Shown in pieces: positions 7,286 to 8,064 of a stretch of DNA of 8,064 nucleotides. Position 1 is the stretch's first letter. Every line of letters starts with the position of its first letter. A program made the position numbers and the translations under genes. The notes beneath the pieces were generated by a model. It was given only the letters and a program-made list of their open reading frames with translations. It did no database searches and had not been told where the DNA came from. Origin of the DNA: Bacteroidota bacterium (GTDB taxonomy: Bacteria > Bacteroidota > Bacteroidia > Bacteroidales > Paludibacteraceae); assembly GCA_023459355.1 (NCBI GenBank), contig JAEWUM010000025.1, forward strand, positions 1-8,064, in the 5' to 3' direction.

Positions 7286-7894
7286 TTATTCAATAAGTTT
7301 TATAGACAACGGCGCATAATTCATATTGCTGAAACCTACTAACCCATAAACCGTTTCACCCGGATTGATGTCGCGATACAGGATATCATACTGACTCAGT
7401 TCATTATAAAAATCTTTGTTTGCACTTCCTGCCGCGATCATATTTCCCCCGGAAATTGCAGGTCCAAGGATCAACCCAACAGGAAAAGGATCTGAACCAT
7501 TAACACTCAACGTTAATGGAGACAATAGAAGATACAGCAAATGACTTGGAACAGATTGCTTCAGGGCATTTCTTGTTGTAAGGGCATCTAACGGGTAAAG
7601 AATTACATTCCCATTATAAAATGCAGCATTTTTACTGATATTCACAATCCTATCTGAATTGTTTTTAATTTTCACTGCAACTACCTTTACGTTATTTTTT
7701 CTTTCTTTTTTCGAAAATTTTGTATTCCCTTTTTCATTTAAAACATCGTAACGGTAACTCAGGATTATGTCCTGAATGTCCATAGAACTTGTATAACCAA
7801 TGTTTGGGGGATTAATCGCACGATAACTCTGAGCACAACCAAAAAAGATAAAAAACAGAGCAAACAGAAAGCTAAATTGAATATATTTTCTCAT
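7286..7894 (-). CDS. Putative lipoprotein with possible Ig-like domain, function unknown
   Basis: The 202-residue product has a clear lipoprotein signal: MRKY, an apolar run (6-18, very Phe-rich) and lipobox FFGC with Cys20 as the lipidated residue, followed by AQS. There is no acidic cluster after the Cys of the kind that sends Bacteroidota lipoproteins to the cell surface, so a periplasm-facing position is my guess. A strand-like VKVVAVKIKNNSDRIVNI at 69-86 and INPGETVYGLVGF at 176-188 resemble the first strand and the PGE-x-x-x-G-x-x-x-F turn of small Ig-like envelope domains, but this is inference. Between them sit an apolar stretch (119-131) and a glycine-rich one (138-156). I do not recognise a named family. 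It is the first of two minus-strand exported-protein genes, with the propeller gene 67 bases downstream and no clear promoter between them, so an operon is likely. The DNA is AT-rich. Confidence 0.8.
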   Translation of the reverse strand: MRKYIQFSFLFALFFIFFGCAQSYRAINPPNIGYTSSMDIQDIILSYRYDVLNEKGNTKFSKKERKNNVKVVAVKIKNNSDRIVNISKNAAFYNGNVILYPLDALTTRNALKQSVPSHLLYLLLSPLTLSVNGSDPFPVGLILGPAISGGNMIAAGSANKDFYNELSQYDILYRDINPGETVYGLVGFSNMNYAPLSIKLIE

Positions 7895-8064
7895 TCTTTT
7901 TAAAAATTTAATTGTTATTTTTTGATCATTTTTTCTATATATTAGAGTTTATTTGAATTAATTTTTTATACAATTGATGTTCAACAATATTGATTTATAT
8001 TTCTCGTTAATAATTCATATTCTTAACCAATATGAATCATGCAATACGACAAGATTAAAAAGCG
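7895..8064. other. AT-rich noncoding stretch upstream of the lipoprotein gene
   Basis: These 170 bases hold no convincing gene. They must contain the promoter of the lipoprotein/propeller pair, but no good TTG-N20-TAnnTTTG match was found on the minus strand, so the promoter may be weak, lie beyond the edge or use another sigma factor. A plus-strand ATG at 7977 opens a frame of 29 codons that runs off the window, without codon content that looks protein-like. Confidence 0.5.
8013..8037. repeat. 9-bp perfect inverted repeat upstream of the lipoprotein gene
   Basis: ATTCATATT at 8013-8021 is the exact reverse complement of AATATGAAT at 8029-8037, with a 7-base spacer. It lies about 120 bases upstream of the lipoprotein ATG in very AT-rich DNA. 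The arms hold only one G/C pair each, so a stable RNA hairpin is unlikely; a dimeric regulator site is the more natural reading. Chance symmetry in AT-rich sequence is possible. Confidence 0.4.

Noticed and set aside
7977..8064. Plus-strand frame of 29 codons starting at ATG 7977 and running off the right edge
   Set aside because: Too short to judge, in very AT-rich DNA, with no good promoter match and no recognisable N-terminal motif; it could still be the start of a gene outside the window.

Overview
The window reads as a chromosomal stretch from a member of the Bacteroidota, most likely order Bacteroidales. Four things point there: the MurF-alanine racemase fusion protein, the absence of Shine-Dalgarno sequences before the starts, two good matches to the Bacteroidota sigma promoter (TTG, about 20 bases, TAnnTTTG), and a signal peptide whose predicted mature end is Gln. 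I cannot name a genus.

The left and centre carry four housekeeping genes. On the minus strand, nadD (NAD synthesis) is followed, after a 198-base AT-rich gap, by a GTG-started murF-alr fusion that reaches the window edge. On the plus strand, pepT (tripeptidase) and gcvT (glycine cleavage T protein) are one base apart and surely co-transcribed. nadD and pepT diverge from a 114-base region where their predicted promoters overlap. The pepT leader begins with a 9-bp perfect inverted repeat.

The right third is different: visibly more AT-rich, minus strand, with two genes for exported proteins I cannot assign to a named family. A 202-residue lipoprotein is followed 67 bases later by a 518-residue secreted beta-propeller-like protein, probably in one transcript. 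Both contain a glycine-rich apolar segment. The pair ends at a hairpin plus T-run terminator that lies inside the last codons of the convergent gcvT. Upstream of the lipoprotein is 170 bases of very AT-rich DNA with a second 9-bp inverted repeat.

The housekeeping genes are ordinary. If the window holds something undescribed, it is the lipoprotein/propeller pair, for which only location (cell envelope) and fold class can be argued. No RNA genes, mobile elements or CRISPR arrays were seen.
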